Assembly: GCA_013695715.1 (NCBI GenBank)
Contig: JACCZZ010000306.1
Coordinates: 1 to 7,028 of the forward strand
Source of the DNA: Chitinophagales bacterium
Lineage (GTDB): Bacteria; Bacteroidota; Bacteroidia; Chitinophagales; UBA10324
DNA: 7,028 nucleotides
Direction of reading: 5' to 3'
Within the stretch, counting starts at the first letter, position 1; each line of letters begins with the position of its first letter. The notes beneath the pieces were generated by a model. It saw nothing but the letters and a program-made list of their open reading frames with translations, searched no databases and had not been told where the DNA came from. The translations under genes were made by a program, and so were the position numbers. This document shows positions 1 to 6,211 of this stretch, piece by piece.

Positions 1-21
1 AAACCTGTGAGGTTTTTTTTT
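1..21 (+). terminator. Probable intrinsic terminator of a plus-strand gene left of the window
   Basis: AAACCT (1-6) and AGGTTT (10-15) form a 6-bp stem around a GTG loop, and an uninterrupted run of T follows (13-21, the first three inside the stem). This is the classic hairpin-plus-U-tract layout for the plus strand. It suggests that a gene just outside the window converges on the ebo operon. The stem may extend beyond base 1. Whether it also works on the minus strand depends on bases that are not visible. Confidence 0.6.
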
Positions 22-71
22 ATGGTTGTATTGTAAGTGGTCAGTATTTATAATATTTTATAATAATATTC

Positions 72-131
72 GGCTGTCAACCTGAAGGATACTTAACCTC
101 TTCTAAAGAGCACTTCCAGCCATGAGGTTGA
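72..131. repeat. Interlocking inverted repeats (possible pseudoknot)
   Basis: Two inverted repeats interlock. GGCTG (72-76) is complementary to CAGCC (117-121), and TCAACCT (77-83) is complementary to AGGTTGA (125-131). Between them CTCTT (98-102) pairs with AAGAG (106-110) around a 3-nt loop. Because the two longer pairings cross, they would form an H-type pseudoknot if simultaneous, or mutually exclusive folds if not. The pairings are seen directly; that they form in RNA is inference, and chance cannot be excluded in AT-rich DNA. Confidence 0.35.
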
Positions 132-155
132 TATTGCGCTAGTTGTTTTCTTATG

Positions 156-222
156 TTATATTAAGAACTATCCTAAGACATGGTAAGGTGTGCATATACC
201 ATGTCGCACAGGATTAATATGG
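156..222. repeat. Long imperfect hairpin with three helical segments
   Basis: Nested complementary arms: ATATTA (158-163) with TAATAT (215-220), ATCCT (170-174) with AGGAT (210-214), and a perfect 9-bp helix GACATGGTA (177-185) with TACCATGTC (197-205), closing an 11-nt loop (186-196). That gives 20 Watson-Crick pairs in 63 nt. The bases 156-157 and 221-222 could add two U-G pairs in a plus-strand transcript but only A/C mismatches in a minus-strand one, a slight hint for the plus strand. No U-tract follows on either strand, so it is not a plain terminator. It could be part of a small RNA or a palindromic protein-binding site. Confidence 0.55.
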
Positions 223-225
223 AGG

Positions 226-256
226 GCAGAGAATTAGACTCTAATTTGTGCTCTGT
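226..256. repeat. Second hairpin next to the long one
   Basis: AATTAG (232-237) pairs with CTAATT (241-246) around the 3-nt loop ACT. After a 4-nt bulge (247-250), CAGAG (227-231) pairs with CTCTG (251-255). A G-U pair (226 with 256) would extend it only in a plus-strand RNA. With the hairpin at 156-222 it makes two adjoining stem-loops separated by three bases. Function unknown. Confidence 0.4.
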
Positions 257-354
257 GTACTGAAATTAGTTATTGGATAGGAAGGTAAGATCAAAAGCAG
301 GTTAAACAGTAATTGTTAGACCCTTTATAAACTACCTGTAAACGAGCTTTTCTA

Positions 355-1734
355 TTAATTTATCAAAGCCCTCGATAAAATATGAAATACATCAGTTGCT
401 TTAATTTGCTCTTTTTCCTTTAAAAGGGTTTGATCAGCAATTAAAACAGCCCAATCATTTTCAGATTCTGGAATACGCCCATGCGATCCTTTTACCAAAG
501 ATCCATCTAAAGAAATTACATCCATCAAATATCGCAGGCCTAACTTCTTCTTTAAAAGTGTGGTGCCCACCTTAACCATAGGTAAATTTATATTCGGATC
601 AATAAACAATTCAACTGGGTCGTATCCGGGCTTCTTATGAATTTCAACAATGCGTGCAAAGTCGGGGGCTTTAGTATCGTCCAGCCAATAATAATAAGTA
701 AACCAGGAATATTTATCTGCCACACAAACCAGGGTGCCAGAATCTTTATGGTTAATAAAATATTTATGCTGATCATTTTTATCCAATACTAATTCTACAC
801 CTTCAACTTTTTGTAACAAATTTTTCAATTTTTGTGTTTCAGCTTCAGTTTTATCCTTGAGATAAATGTGCGCAACTTGATGATCGACTACTGCAAAAGC
901 CTTGGAAGCACCTGCATCAAGCAATTCCAGACCGCTTTCTTCACGTATGCTGATATAGTTATTTTTTCTAAGAATACGGTTCAAATGTACCGGCCGGTTA
1001 ACTGAAGTAATTCCATACTCTGAAAGTACAATCACCTGTACATTCCTTGATTCATAAAATTTAATAAGTTCTTCGCATAGGTTGTCAATTTCCATTAGAT
1101 CCTTTGCGTTTTTTCCCAGATCGTTCCCATGCCTTTGAAAATTATAGTCGAGATGTGGTAAATAGATGAACGTAAGCGTGGGGGAAAATTTTTCTTCAAC
1201 CTTCATGGAGGCATCAGCTATCCATTTAGTTGATTTAATATTGGTTCGTGGTCCCCAAAAATCAAACAGAGGAAATACTCCTAATTCATTTTGTAATTCA
1301 TCGCGTAATTCAGCGGGGTGGGAATAACAATCCGGCAATTTGATTCCATCTGCATGATATTGAGGGCGTGGTGTGATAGTATAATCCGCCGTTGAATACA
1401 TATTAAACCACCAGAACATATTTGCACAAGTGAAATGAGGATGCTGTTCTTTCATCACTTCCCATATTTTCTTTGCTTTAATTAATTTATTGCTCTGTCG
1501 CCAGAATTTTATTTCGCACTCTTCTTCAAAGTACCAGCCGTTACCAACTATACCATGCTCATTGGGCATTTTTCCTGTAAGATAAGTTGCCTGAACTGAG
1601 CATGTAACAGCAGGTAATATGGGGTGCACCGCTCTTACTTGCCTTTTATCAGACCAAGTCTTAAGAAAAGGAGTGTGCTCTCCCAATAAAGATTTTGTAA
1701 GACCAACCACATTAATGACTACAGTTCTTTTCAT
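355..1734 (-). CDS. eboF: EboF, alkaline-phosphatase/nucleotide-pyrophosphatase superfamily protein
   Basis: This 459-residue protein looks like a type I phosphodiesterase/nucleotide pyrophosphatase fold of the alkaline phosphatase superfamily. Visible signatures are PAVTC with the expected nucleophile Thr44, TGKMPNEHGIVGN (53-65), the metal-site segment LPHLDYNFQRHG (192-203; Asp196, His202) and SHG (417-419; His418). Two expected metal-binding positions are changed: the N-terminal DG motif reads VG (10-11) and the usual SDHG motif reads SEYG (238-241). One metal site therefore seems intact and the other remodelled, so the activity cannot be assumed to be ordinary phosphodiester hydrolysis. 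No signal peptide is visible, so a cytoplasmic location is likely. The ATG lies 23 nt inside the end of eboE, which suggests translational coupling. The gene closes the operon. Family assignment rests on motifs and on its sixth position in the ebo gene order. Confidence 0.9.
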   Translation of the reverse strand: MKRTVVINVVGLTKSLLGEHTPFLKTWSDKRQVRAVHPILPAVTCSVQATYLTGKMPNEHGIVGNGWYFEEECEIKFWRQSNKLIKAKKIWEVMKEQHPHFTCANMFWWFNMYSTADYTITPRPQYHADGIKLPDCYSHPAELRDELQNELGVFPLFDFWGPRTNIKSTKWIADASMKVEEKFSPTLTFIYLPHLDYNFQRHGNDLGKNAKDLMEIDNLCEELIKFYESRNVQVIVLSEYGITSVNRPVHLNRILRKNNYISIREESGLELLDAGASKAFAVVDHQVAHIYLKDKTEAETQKLKNLLQKVEGVELVLDKNDQHKYFINHKDSGTLVCVADKYSWFTYYYWLDDTKAPDFARIVEIHKKPGYDPVELFIDPNINLPMVKVGTTLLKKKLGLRYLMDVISLDGSLVKGSHGRIPESENDWAVLIADQTLLKEKEQIKATDVFHILSRALIN

Positions 1735-2941
1735 TGATTATTATGTTTATTACCCAGCCCAATTCTCGAATAATAGATTCTTTTAATTCCAATCTTTCAG
1801 CTTTTGGCAAAACTTCCCATGTATAAGTTTCAACTTCGAGATGATTCGTAAATTTATTTTTCTTTAAAATATTCAGCACTTCCAGAATATCATCCTGAGT
1901 TGATTGCAACTCATTATAAGAGAGCATGAATACAGGAACATGATAGTGCGTTCTCCATTCATGAAATTCCGGGTTATAAAAATGTTTTAAGGCCTCAGGT
2001 AAATCATTAAAATGATGCAACAAGCCTAGGGCATCCTTTACAATAGTTTGATGTAAGTAAACAGATTCTGAAAATAACTGATACTGATTAAGGATTTCGT
2101 TTCTGTTATTATGTTTGTTCGTAATAACTTTTAAAGCTGAACTTATCTGCACCTTGCCCACTTTAATACCTGCACTTTGAAATGCTTTGATAACCTCGGC
2201 AGGTTTTTCGTACTCTACAGAAAAATGACAGATATCGTAACATAGAGTGATATGGTCTCTAATAATTGACTCGCAAATTTCAAGAGGTAGATTCAGGCTA
2301 TATTTAAGATAGTCCCTGCCATATGGAATTAAATATTCATTAAAAAAATCAATGGTTTCTTTCGAGCTTTCCAGCAGGCACGAAGGTTCGGGCTCTATAT
2401 CTAAATGAATATACTTACCAGCATATTTTCTTACGCGATAAAGTTCAACTACACATTTCATCAAATTAATTGCAGAGGCCTCAAACACGTCAATTGCATT
2501 ACACGAATTATTTAACCACGGCTTATAAGACAGGGGAGAAGTTGATATTCCGGCTTCTGAACTTTCAGGGATAAGTTCAGATAATACGTCAATGAGATTT
2601 AAAGTGTAAATTAATCTTTCACTGGTAGTCCAATCAGGTTTGTAAACATTATCCTTCACAACAGTATTGTGAAAGCCCCCGTAGGGAAAACCATTCAGTG
2701 TAAAAACATAACAATCATTCTCTGCAAGCCATTTTCTGAATTTAATGAGATTACCTCCACTAAGCATTTCCTTTGCTGCAGCATCGCTCAATCGCAAGCC
2801 AATTCCAAATGGTTTTGTGAGTGATAATTTTTCTTTTATTAAAGGAATATTTTCATTTAAAGCATCAAACACCTCCTTCCATGATTCACCTGCATGAATA
2901 TTTGAGCAATAAGTGAGATGTAAGCCAGGAGAAATTTGCAC
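1712..2941 (-). CDS. eboE: EboE, xylose-isomerase-like TIM-barrel metabolite traffic protein
   Basis: This 409-residue protein belongs to the xylose isomerase/AP endonuclease-like TIM-barrel group. Barrel-type acidic and histidine motifs are visible: NGFPYGGFH (83-91), HLDIEPEPS (179-187), CYDICHFSVEYE (234-245), KVQISSAL (263-270), WRTHYHVP (329-336) and HLEVETYTWEVLP (367-379). The Asp, Glu and His of these motifs probably bind a metal and act on a small, perhaps sugar- or cyclitol-like, substrate; the true substrate is unknown. The chosen start is GTG at 2941: an in-frame TAA lies 11 codons upstream, no ATG occurs between it and the GTG, and the residues that follow (QISPGLHLTYCSNIHAGE) look like the genuine first barrel strand. 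No Shine-Dalgarno sequence is seen, only an A/T-rich leader. It lies 144 nt after eboD and overlaps eboF by 23 nt. Confidence 0.9.
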   Translation of the reverse strand: MQISPGLHLTYCSNIHAGESWKEVFDALNENIPLIKEKLSLTKPFGIGLRLSDAAAKEMLSGGNLIKFRKWLAENDCYVFTLNGFPYGGFHNTVVKDNVYKPDWTTSERLIYTLNLIDVLSELIPESSEAGISTSPLSYKPWLNNSCNAIDVFEASAINLMKCVVELYRVRKYAGKYIHLDIEPEPSCLLESSKETIDFFNEYLIPYGRDYLKYSLNLPLEICESIIRDHITLCYDICHFSVEYEKPAEVIKAFQSAGIKVGKVQISSALKVITNKHNNRNEILNQYQLFSESVYLHQTIVKDALGLLHHFNDLPEALKHFYNPEFHEWRTHYHVPVFMLSYNELQSTQDDILEVLNILKKNKFTNHLEVETYTWEVLPKAERLELKESIIRELGWVINIIINEKNCSH

Positions 2942-2964
2942 GATTTTATCAAGTATAATTAACA

Positions 2965-2996
2965 GTACATAATATTATGGGGATAATTAATAGTAC
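2965..2996. repeat. Small palindromic element in the eboD-eboE gap
   Basis: GTAC (2965-2968) and GTAC (2993-2996) flank ATAAT/ATTAT arms, read on the minus strand as a 5-bp stem with a CCCC loop. The arms are separated from the outer GTAC pairing by a symmetrical unpaired stretch of five bases on each side. It sits about 25 nt upstream of the eboE start. It could be an RNA processing or operator site, but the sequence is very AT-rich and chance is a serious alternative. The rest of this 144-nt gap (2942-3085) shows no gene and no good match to the Bacteroidota promoter elements. Confidence 0.25.
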
Positions 2997-3085
2997 CTGC
3001 TATTGTTTCTCCACGGTTAATTATTACGGCTCACAGAATCCAAATCAAGAAAGACGCAAAAGCATACGATTCACAACTAATTTAG

Positions 3086-4234
3086 TTAGTCGTTTTCTTT
3101 CAATATGGATACGGCTTTCATAATAAATTCCTCATCCATTTCATGCACTTCGATCCCTTTTCCTATTTTTTCTAAGAGCATAATAGTAAGCTGCCCGCCA
3201 AGATGTTCCCGAAATTCCTGTAACCCTTCTAATAAGCCAGATTTTACCTTATTATTATTCACTTCCATTTCAGGCGCATAAACTTTAAACTCAAGTTTTT
3301 TGGATAAATGAATTAGCCGCATCATTTCTTTTTCGTGCAGCAAGCCTTTGAGATTAGCATATACAGCATCCAGGCACATACCCATAATAACAGCTTCACC
3401 ATGAAGGATTCTATAATTGCTTAATTGCTCCAGCTTATGTGCGCTCCAGTGGCCATAGTCCAGCGGGCGTGAATTACCCTGCTCAAAAGGATCTCCGCCA
3501 GCAATATGTTGCAGGTGAATTTCTGCACAGCGACGAATCAATTGCTTTATAATTTCGGAATCACGATCAATTAATTCTGACGCATGTTCTTCAATAAAAT
3601 CAAAGAAAGAATCATCCTTAATTAAACCTACTTTAATAGCTTCAGCAAAGCCGCTACGAAAATCACGAGCTGATAAGGTATGAAGTAAGTTAAAATCATT
3701 AATTACGATAAAAGGCGGTGCAAATGTTCCGATGAAATTTTTCTTTCCGAAATAGTTAATACCATTTTTTACACCAACACCGGAATCATTTTGCGACAAC
3801 ACTGTGGAAGGTATTCGAATATGGCGAATGCCCCGATGTCCAATAGCGGCAGCAAAGCCCACAGCATCAAGCACAGCTCCACCACCAATTGCTACGATGT
3901 ACGAATGACGGTCTATGCCATATTTATCAATTGCTTCTAGAATGCTGTGCACATTTGCAAAATCATTTTTTACTACTTCCCCACCAGAAATTATTAAAGG
4001 TGTGTCTGCTAGTTTGTAGTTACCTGAATTAAAGAAGAATTTAATATCTTTAATTAAGTCAGGATGTAAAACCGCAACGTTACTATCAATAAAAAACAAA
4101 AATTTGCTATTATGTTGAATTCCGCATTCGTCCAAAATATAACTAAAATAATTTTGACCTCTGTCAAAAAGATTTTCTATAAAATAGACAGAATAGTTGT
4201 AAACTATTTTGAACTTTTCTTGGATTTTAATCAA
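3086..4234 (-). CDS. eboD: EboD, sugar phosphate cyclase of the 3-dehydroquinate synthase superfamily
   Basis: This 382-residue NAD-dependent cyclase-like protein has the superfamily hallmarks in order: IGGGAVLDAVGFAAA (116-130, nucleotide binding), PSTVLSQNDSGVGVKNGIN (142-160) with Asp150 and Lys156, GKKNFIGTFAPP (163-174), and RSGFAEAIK (193-201). The likely zinc ligands are Glu198, His262 (in DYGHWSAH) and His278 (in LHGEAV); the 16-residue gap between the two histidines matches dehydroquinate synthases. All visible catalytic positions are kept, so it should be active. The KNGIN and GKKN segments differ from housekeeping AroB (KTAIN, GKN), which points to a cluster-specific cyclitol product rather than shikimate synthesis. 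The start is TTG at 4234: a TAA lies two codons upstream and no ATG is available before the conserved N-terminal strand. It lies 91 nt after eboC. Confidence 0.92.
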   Translation of the reverse strand: MIKIQEKFKIVYNYSVYFIENLFDRGQNYFSYILDECGIQHNSKFLFFIDSNVAVLHPDLIKDIKFFFNSGNYKLADTPLIISGGEVVKNDFANVHSILEAIDKYGIDRHSYIVAIGGGAVLDAVGFAAAIGHRGIRHIRIPSTVLSQNDSGVGVKNGINYFGKKNFIGTFAPPFIVINDFNLLHTLSARDFRSGFAEAIKVGLIKDDSFFDFIEEHASELIDRDSEIIKQLIRRCAEIHLQHIAGGDPFEQGNSRPLDYGHWSAHKLEQLSNYRILHGEAVIMGMCLDAVYANLKGLLHEKEMMRLIHLSKKLEFKVYAPEMEVNNNKVKSGLLEGLQEFREHLGGQLTIMLLEKIGKGIEVHEMDEEFIMKAVSILKEND

Positions 4235-4288
4235 AAGTTATAGAATTAAATGCTCAATAGCAAGAATTTTTTTACGAACAAATAAGAA

Positions 4289-4313
4289 ATTAACCGTATC
4301 CTTGAATACGGCT
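4289..4313 (-). terminator. Hairpin after eboC, possible weak attenuator or processing site
   Basis: Read on the minus strand, CCGTAT and ATACGG form a perfect 6-bp stem around the loop TCAAGG (plus positions 4294-4311). A G-U and an A-U pair extend it to 8 bp in minus-strand RNA only. It begins about 13 nt after the eboC stop and is followed by a T-rich but interrupted stretch (TTAATTTCTTATTTG). That makes it a poor full terminator, but it could partly stop transcription, stabilise the eboABC part of the message or mark a cleavage site. The rest of the 91-nt gap has no gene. Confidence 0.4.
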
Positions 4314-4325
4314 TATAAATGGACT

Positions 4326-5225
4326 TCATGTAACTGCAAAAACTTTAGCCAGGAAAATTGAAATTGGAAATAATGCCAGCACCAACAGCGCATATTCCCA
4401 TCTGACAAAACATGCCGCAACAGCTGCATCCATCACAATTAATGAAATTACTCCGGTTTTAACGGAATTACGGATGTTTATCGGTTCAGGTTTTTGTAGT
4501 GCTTTAATTAAAGGACGATATATTAGAAACGCAAATAAAATTATAAACCCAAGTGCCTGCAAAAAATAACGCCCTTCAAAATAAGCAGCTATTAAACAAA
4601 TACTGATGACAACTATTGCATACATGAATGCAGCATATCTAATTGCTGCTCTATTGCCTCCCACAACTTCACCACGGCTTATCATAGTTATGGCTGCAAT
4701 GTAAAGAATGGGAATTGTGGCAAGCAGGAAATAATTTTCCAGTGCAAGCATTAAAGCGCTCATTCCCAATAAAAGGTTTCCTCCCCGGCACAAACCCATA
4801 TTTAAAGGGCCAAAAAATTTATGATGCTTCCCTTTAAAATCATAAAAGAGGGCCAGTACAGCAATAATTACAGCGATCACCGCACTTTGTAAAGAAACCA
4901 TGTAAGCGAAAATTATTCCTCCAATAAGCAAAGCCATTCCTAAAATACCTGCGCCTGTTCTGCTTGCATGTCCGCTTGGAAGTGGCCTTTCCGGACGCTC
5001 TAATTTATCCAGCTCATAATCTGCTACATCATTCATAATCACGCCACCACCATATAAACCAATAGTCGCGAGATTAAGTAGAATTAATTCCTCATAATTT
5101 ATTTCACTAAAAATTCCATTGTGCAGAACAGCTAAGGTTACAGCATATCCAGCAAGAATATCTGCAATTGCAGTAACAATATTAGCAGGACGGGAGAGGC
5201 GCAGGTAGGCAAGAAGTGAATTCAT
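4326..5225 (-). CDS. eboC: EboC, UbiA-family membrane prenyltransferase
   Basis: This 299-residue integral membrane protein belongs to the UbiA prenyltransferase family. The first aspartate-rich motif is complete: NDVADYELD (65-73; Asn65, Asp66, Asp69, Asp73), followed by ERPERPLPSG (76-85), which normally binds the magnesium-diphosphate of the isoprenoid donor. The second motif region is YDFKGK (128-133), then GPLNMGLCRGGN (139-150); it has a single Asp where many UbiA enzymes have two, as in several diverged subfamilies. About eight or nine hydrophobic segments are visible, roughly 14-34, 47-65, 93-112, 113-127, 150-163, 166-182, 196-215, 220-238 and 257-297 (one or two). It should transfer a prenyl group to an acceptor within the inner membrane; donor length and acceptor are unknown. 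Its place between eboB and eboD makes a metabolite of this cluster the likely acceptor, rather than quinone or haem precursors. It lies 35 nt after eboB, with an ATG start. Confidence 0.93.
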   Translation of the reverse strand: MNSLLAYLRLSRPANIVTAIADILAGYAVTLAVLHNGIFSEINYEELILLNLATIGLYGGGVIMNDVADYELDKLERPERPLPSGHASRTGAGILGMALLIGGIIFAYMVSLQSAVIAVIIAVLALFYDFKGKHHKFFGPLNMGLCRGGNLLLGMSALMLALENYFLLATIPILYIAAITMISRGEVVGGNRAAIRYAAFMYAIVVISICLIAAYFEGRYFLQALGFIILFAFLIYRPLIKALQKPEPINIRNSVKTGVISLIVMDAAVAACFVRWEYALLVLALFPISIFLAKVFAVT

Positions 5226-5260
5226 TAGAAAGAATCTGTGCTTTCAGGATAAAATTTACT

Positions 5261-6175
5261 CTACAGGATAATTCTTTCATCCTGATGTTCCACCAATGGA
5301 ACCTGCCCTCCACGTAAAATTGAGTTGCCATGATATTTCAAGTTTTGATTAATTGGGTTAGCATCAAGCCAGTCGCTTTCATTGAATTGTCCGCTTTGTC
5401 CAAATGCCTTAATTGCATTATCGTAACAAACTTTTTTAACGTCTTCTTCACTGATGCCATGCTCGAGCATTAAGGCAGCAGTTTTAGGAACAGCCAAAGG
5501 ATCACTAACACCCCAATCGGCTGCGGAGTTAATGAAGATGTGATTTGTACCGTATTGCTTTACAATTTCCACCATGCGTTCATTTCCCATTTTGGTGTGA
5601 GGATAAATAGTAAAGCCGGCCCAAAAGCCACGGTCCAACACTTCCTTCGCTGTTTCTTCGTTATTATGATCGATTATAACAAGTTTAGGGTCAATTTGAT
5701 GCTCGATGCAAACATCCATACTGCGTGAAGTACCTTTCTTCTTATCTCGATGTGGTGTATGTATCTGTACAGGTAGATTTACTTCTTTCGCCAGTTCAAG
5801 TTGCAGGCGAAAATATTTTTCCTCAAGATGAGTTTGATCATCATAACCAATCTCACCCACACCAACCACTCCTTCTTTGCAAACGAACAGTGGAAGTATT
5901 TCCATAACCTGCTCTGCAAGAGCCTCGTTGTTGGCTTCTTTTGAATTAAGGCCGATGGTGCAGTAATGTTTAATTCCAAACTGGCTTGCTCTGAAACTTT
6001 CCCAACCAATTAAATTATTAAAGTAGTCTTTATATGTCCCAACTGAAGTGCGAAGTTGACCCTGCCAGAAGGAAGGTTCAATGATTGCAACTACGCCTGC
6101 TTTGCGCATAGCTTCATAATCATCAGTTGTGCGTGAGCACATATGTATATGGGGGTCTATAAATATCATGTCCAT
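5261..6175 (-). CDS. eboB: EboB, TatD-family metal-dependent hydrolase
   Basis: This 304-residue protein has the TatD amidohydrolase-superfamily metal site in full: HxH at DPHIH (His9, His11), Glu108 in VGEIGYD (106-112), His139 in QIHTPH (137-142), His170 in IIDHNNEET (167-175) and Asp220 in SAADWG (217-222). Classic TatD proteins are nucleases, but the family includes other hydrolases. Here the linkage to a cyclase and a prenyltransferase suggests a small-molecule ester, amide or phosphate substrate; this is inference. A C-terminal tail of about 40 residues (265-304) follows the barrel. ATG at 6175 was chosen; a second ATG two codons later is possible and would change little. The gap to eboA is 36 nt, with no visible Shine-Dalgarno sequence. 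No signal peptide is seen, so it is probably cytoplasmic. Confidence 0.92.
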   Translation of the reverse strand: MDMIFIDPHIHMCSRTTDDYEAMRKAGVVAIIEPSFWQGQLRTSVGTYKDYFNNLIGWESFRASQFGIKHYCTIGLNSKEANNEALAEQVMEILPLFVCKEGVVGVGEIGYDDQTHLEEKYFRLQLELAKEVNLPVQIHTPHRDKKKGTSRSMDVCIEHQIDPKLVIIDHNNEETAKEVLDRGFWAGFTIYPHTKMGNERMVEIVKQYGTNHIFINSAADWGVSDPLAVPKTAALMLEHGISEEDVKKVCYDNAIKAFGQSGQFNESDWLDANPINQNLKYHGNSILRGGQVPLVEHQDERIIL

Positions 6176-6211
6176 TGCCGAGTTATTAATTTTTAGTGCA
6201 TTAATAATTTA

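Larger units (their letters stand above)
22..354. other. Gene-free intergenic region with several inverted repeats
   Basis: No reading frame of credible length lies here on either strand; the longest plus-strand ATG frame I see codes for 27 residues (180-263) and lies on top of hairpin arms. I see no tRNA (no T-loop GGTTCRAAT motif) and no rRNA. What it holds is a series of inverted repeats between about 72 and 256, described separately. The stretch 257-354 has no clear structure apart from a weak AAAAGC/GCTTTT pairing (293-298 with 346-351) across a long loop. It probably separates the 3' end of the ebo operon from a convergent neighbour. Confidence 0.6.

Noticed and set aside
180..263. 27-residue ATG frame on the plus strand within the hairpin region
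   Set aside because: Its sequence is mostly dictated by the palindromic arms, it has no start context, and it encodes no recognisable peptide.
293..351. AAAAGC/GCTTTT pairing just after eboF as an operon terminator
   Set aside because: The outer stem is only six pairs, mostly A-T, around a loop of nearly 50 nt, and only a short run of T follows on the minus strand; too weak to call.
22..354. tRNA or tmRNA gene in the left intergenic region
   Set aside because: No T-arm consensus, no cloverleaf and no tmRNA end sequences could be found on either strand.
588..776. 62-codon open frame on the minus strand inside eboF
   Set aside because: It lies wholly within the better-supported EboF frame, has no family motif, and reads as an out-of-frame shadow.
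3086..4234. Housekeeping aroB (shikimate pathway 3-dehydroquinate synthase)
   Set aside because: The superfamily match is real, but the substrate-region motifs differ from AroB and the gene is embedded in an ebo operon.
4235..4282. Possible Bacteroidota promoter upstream of eboD (TTTG, then about 19 nt, then TATTGAGC)
   Set aside because: The TTTG box is present at good spacing, but the downstream box does not match TAnnTTTG in its TTTG half.
5540..5907. Two short plus-strand open frames opposite eboB
   Set aside because: They are antisense to a gene with a full set of metal-binding motifs and resemble no protein family.
5779..6009. 76-codon minus-strand frame inside eboB
   Set aside because: It is another frame of the same gene, with low-complexity composition and no motif.
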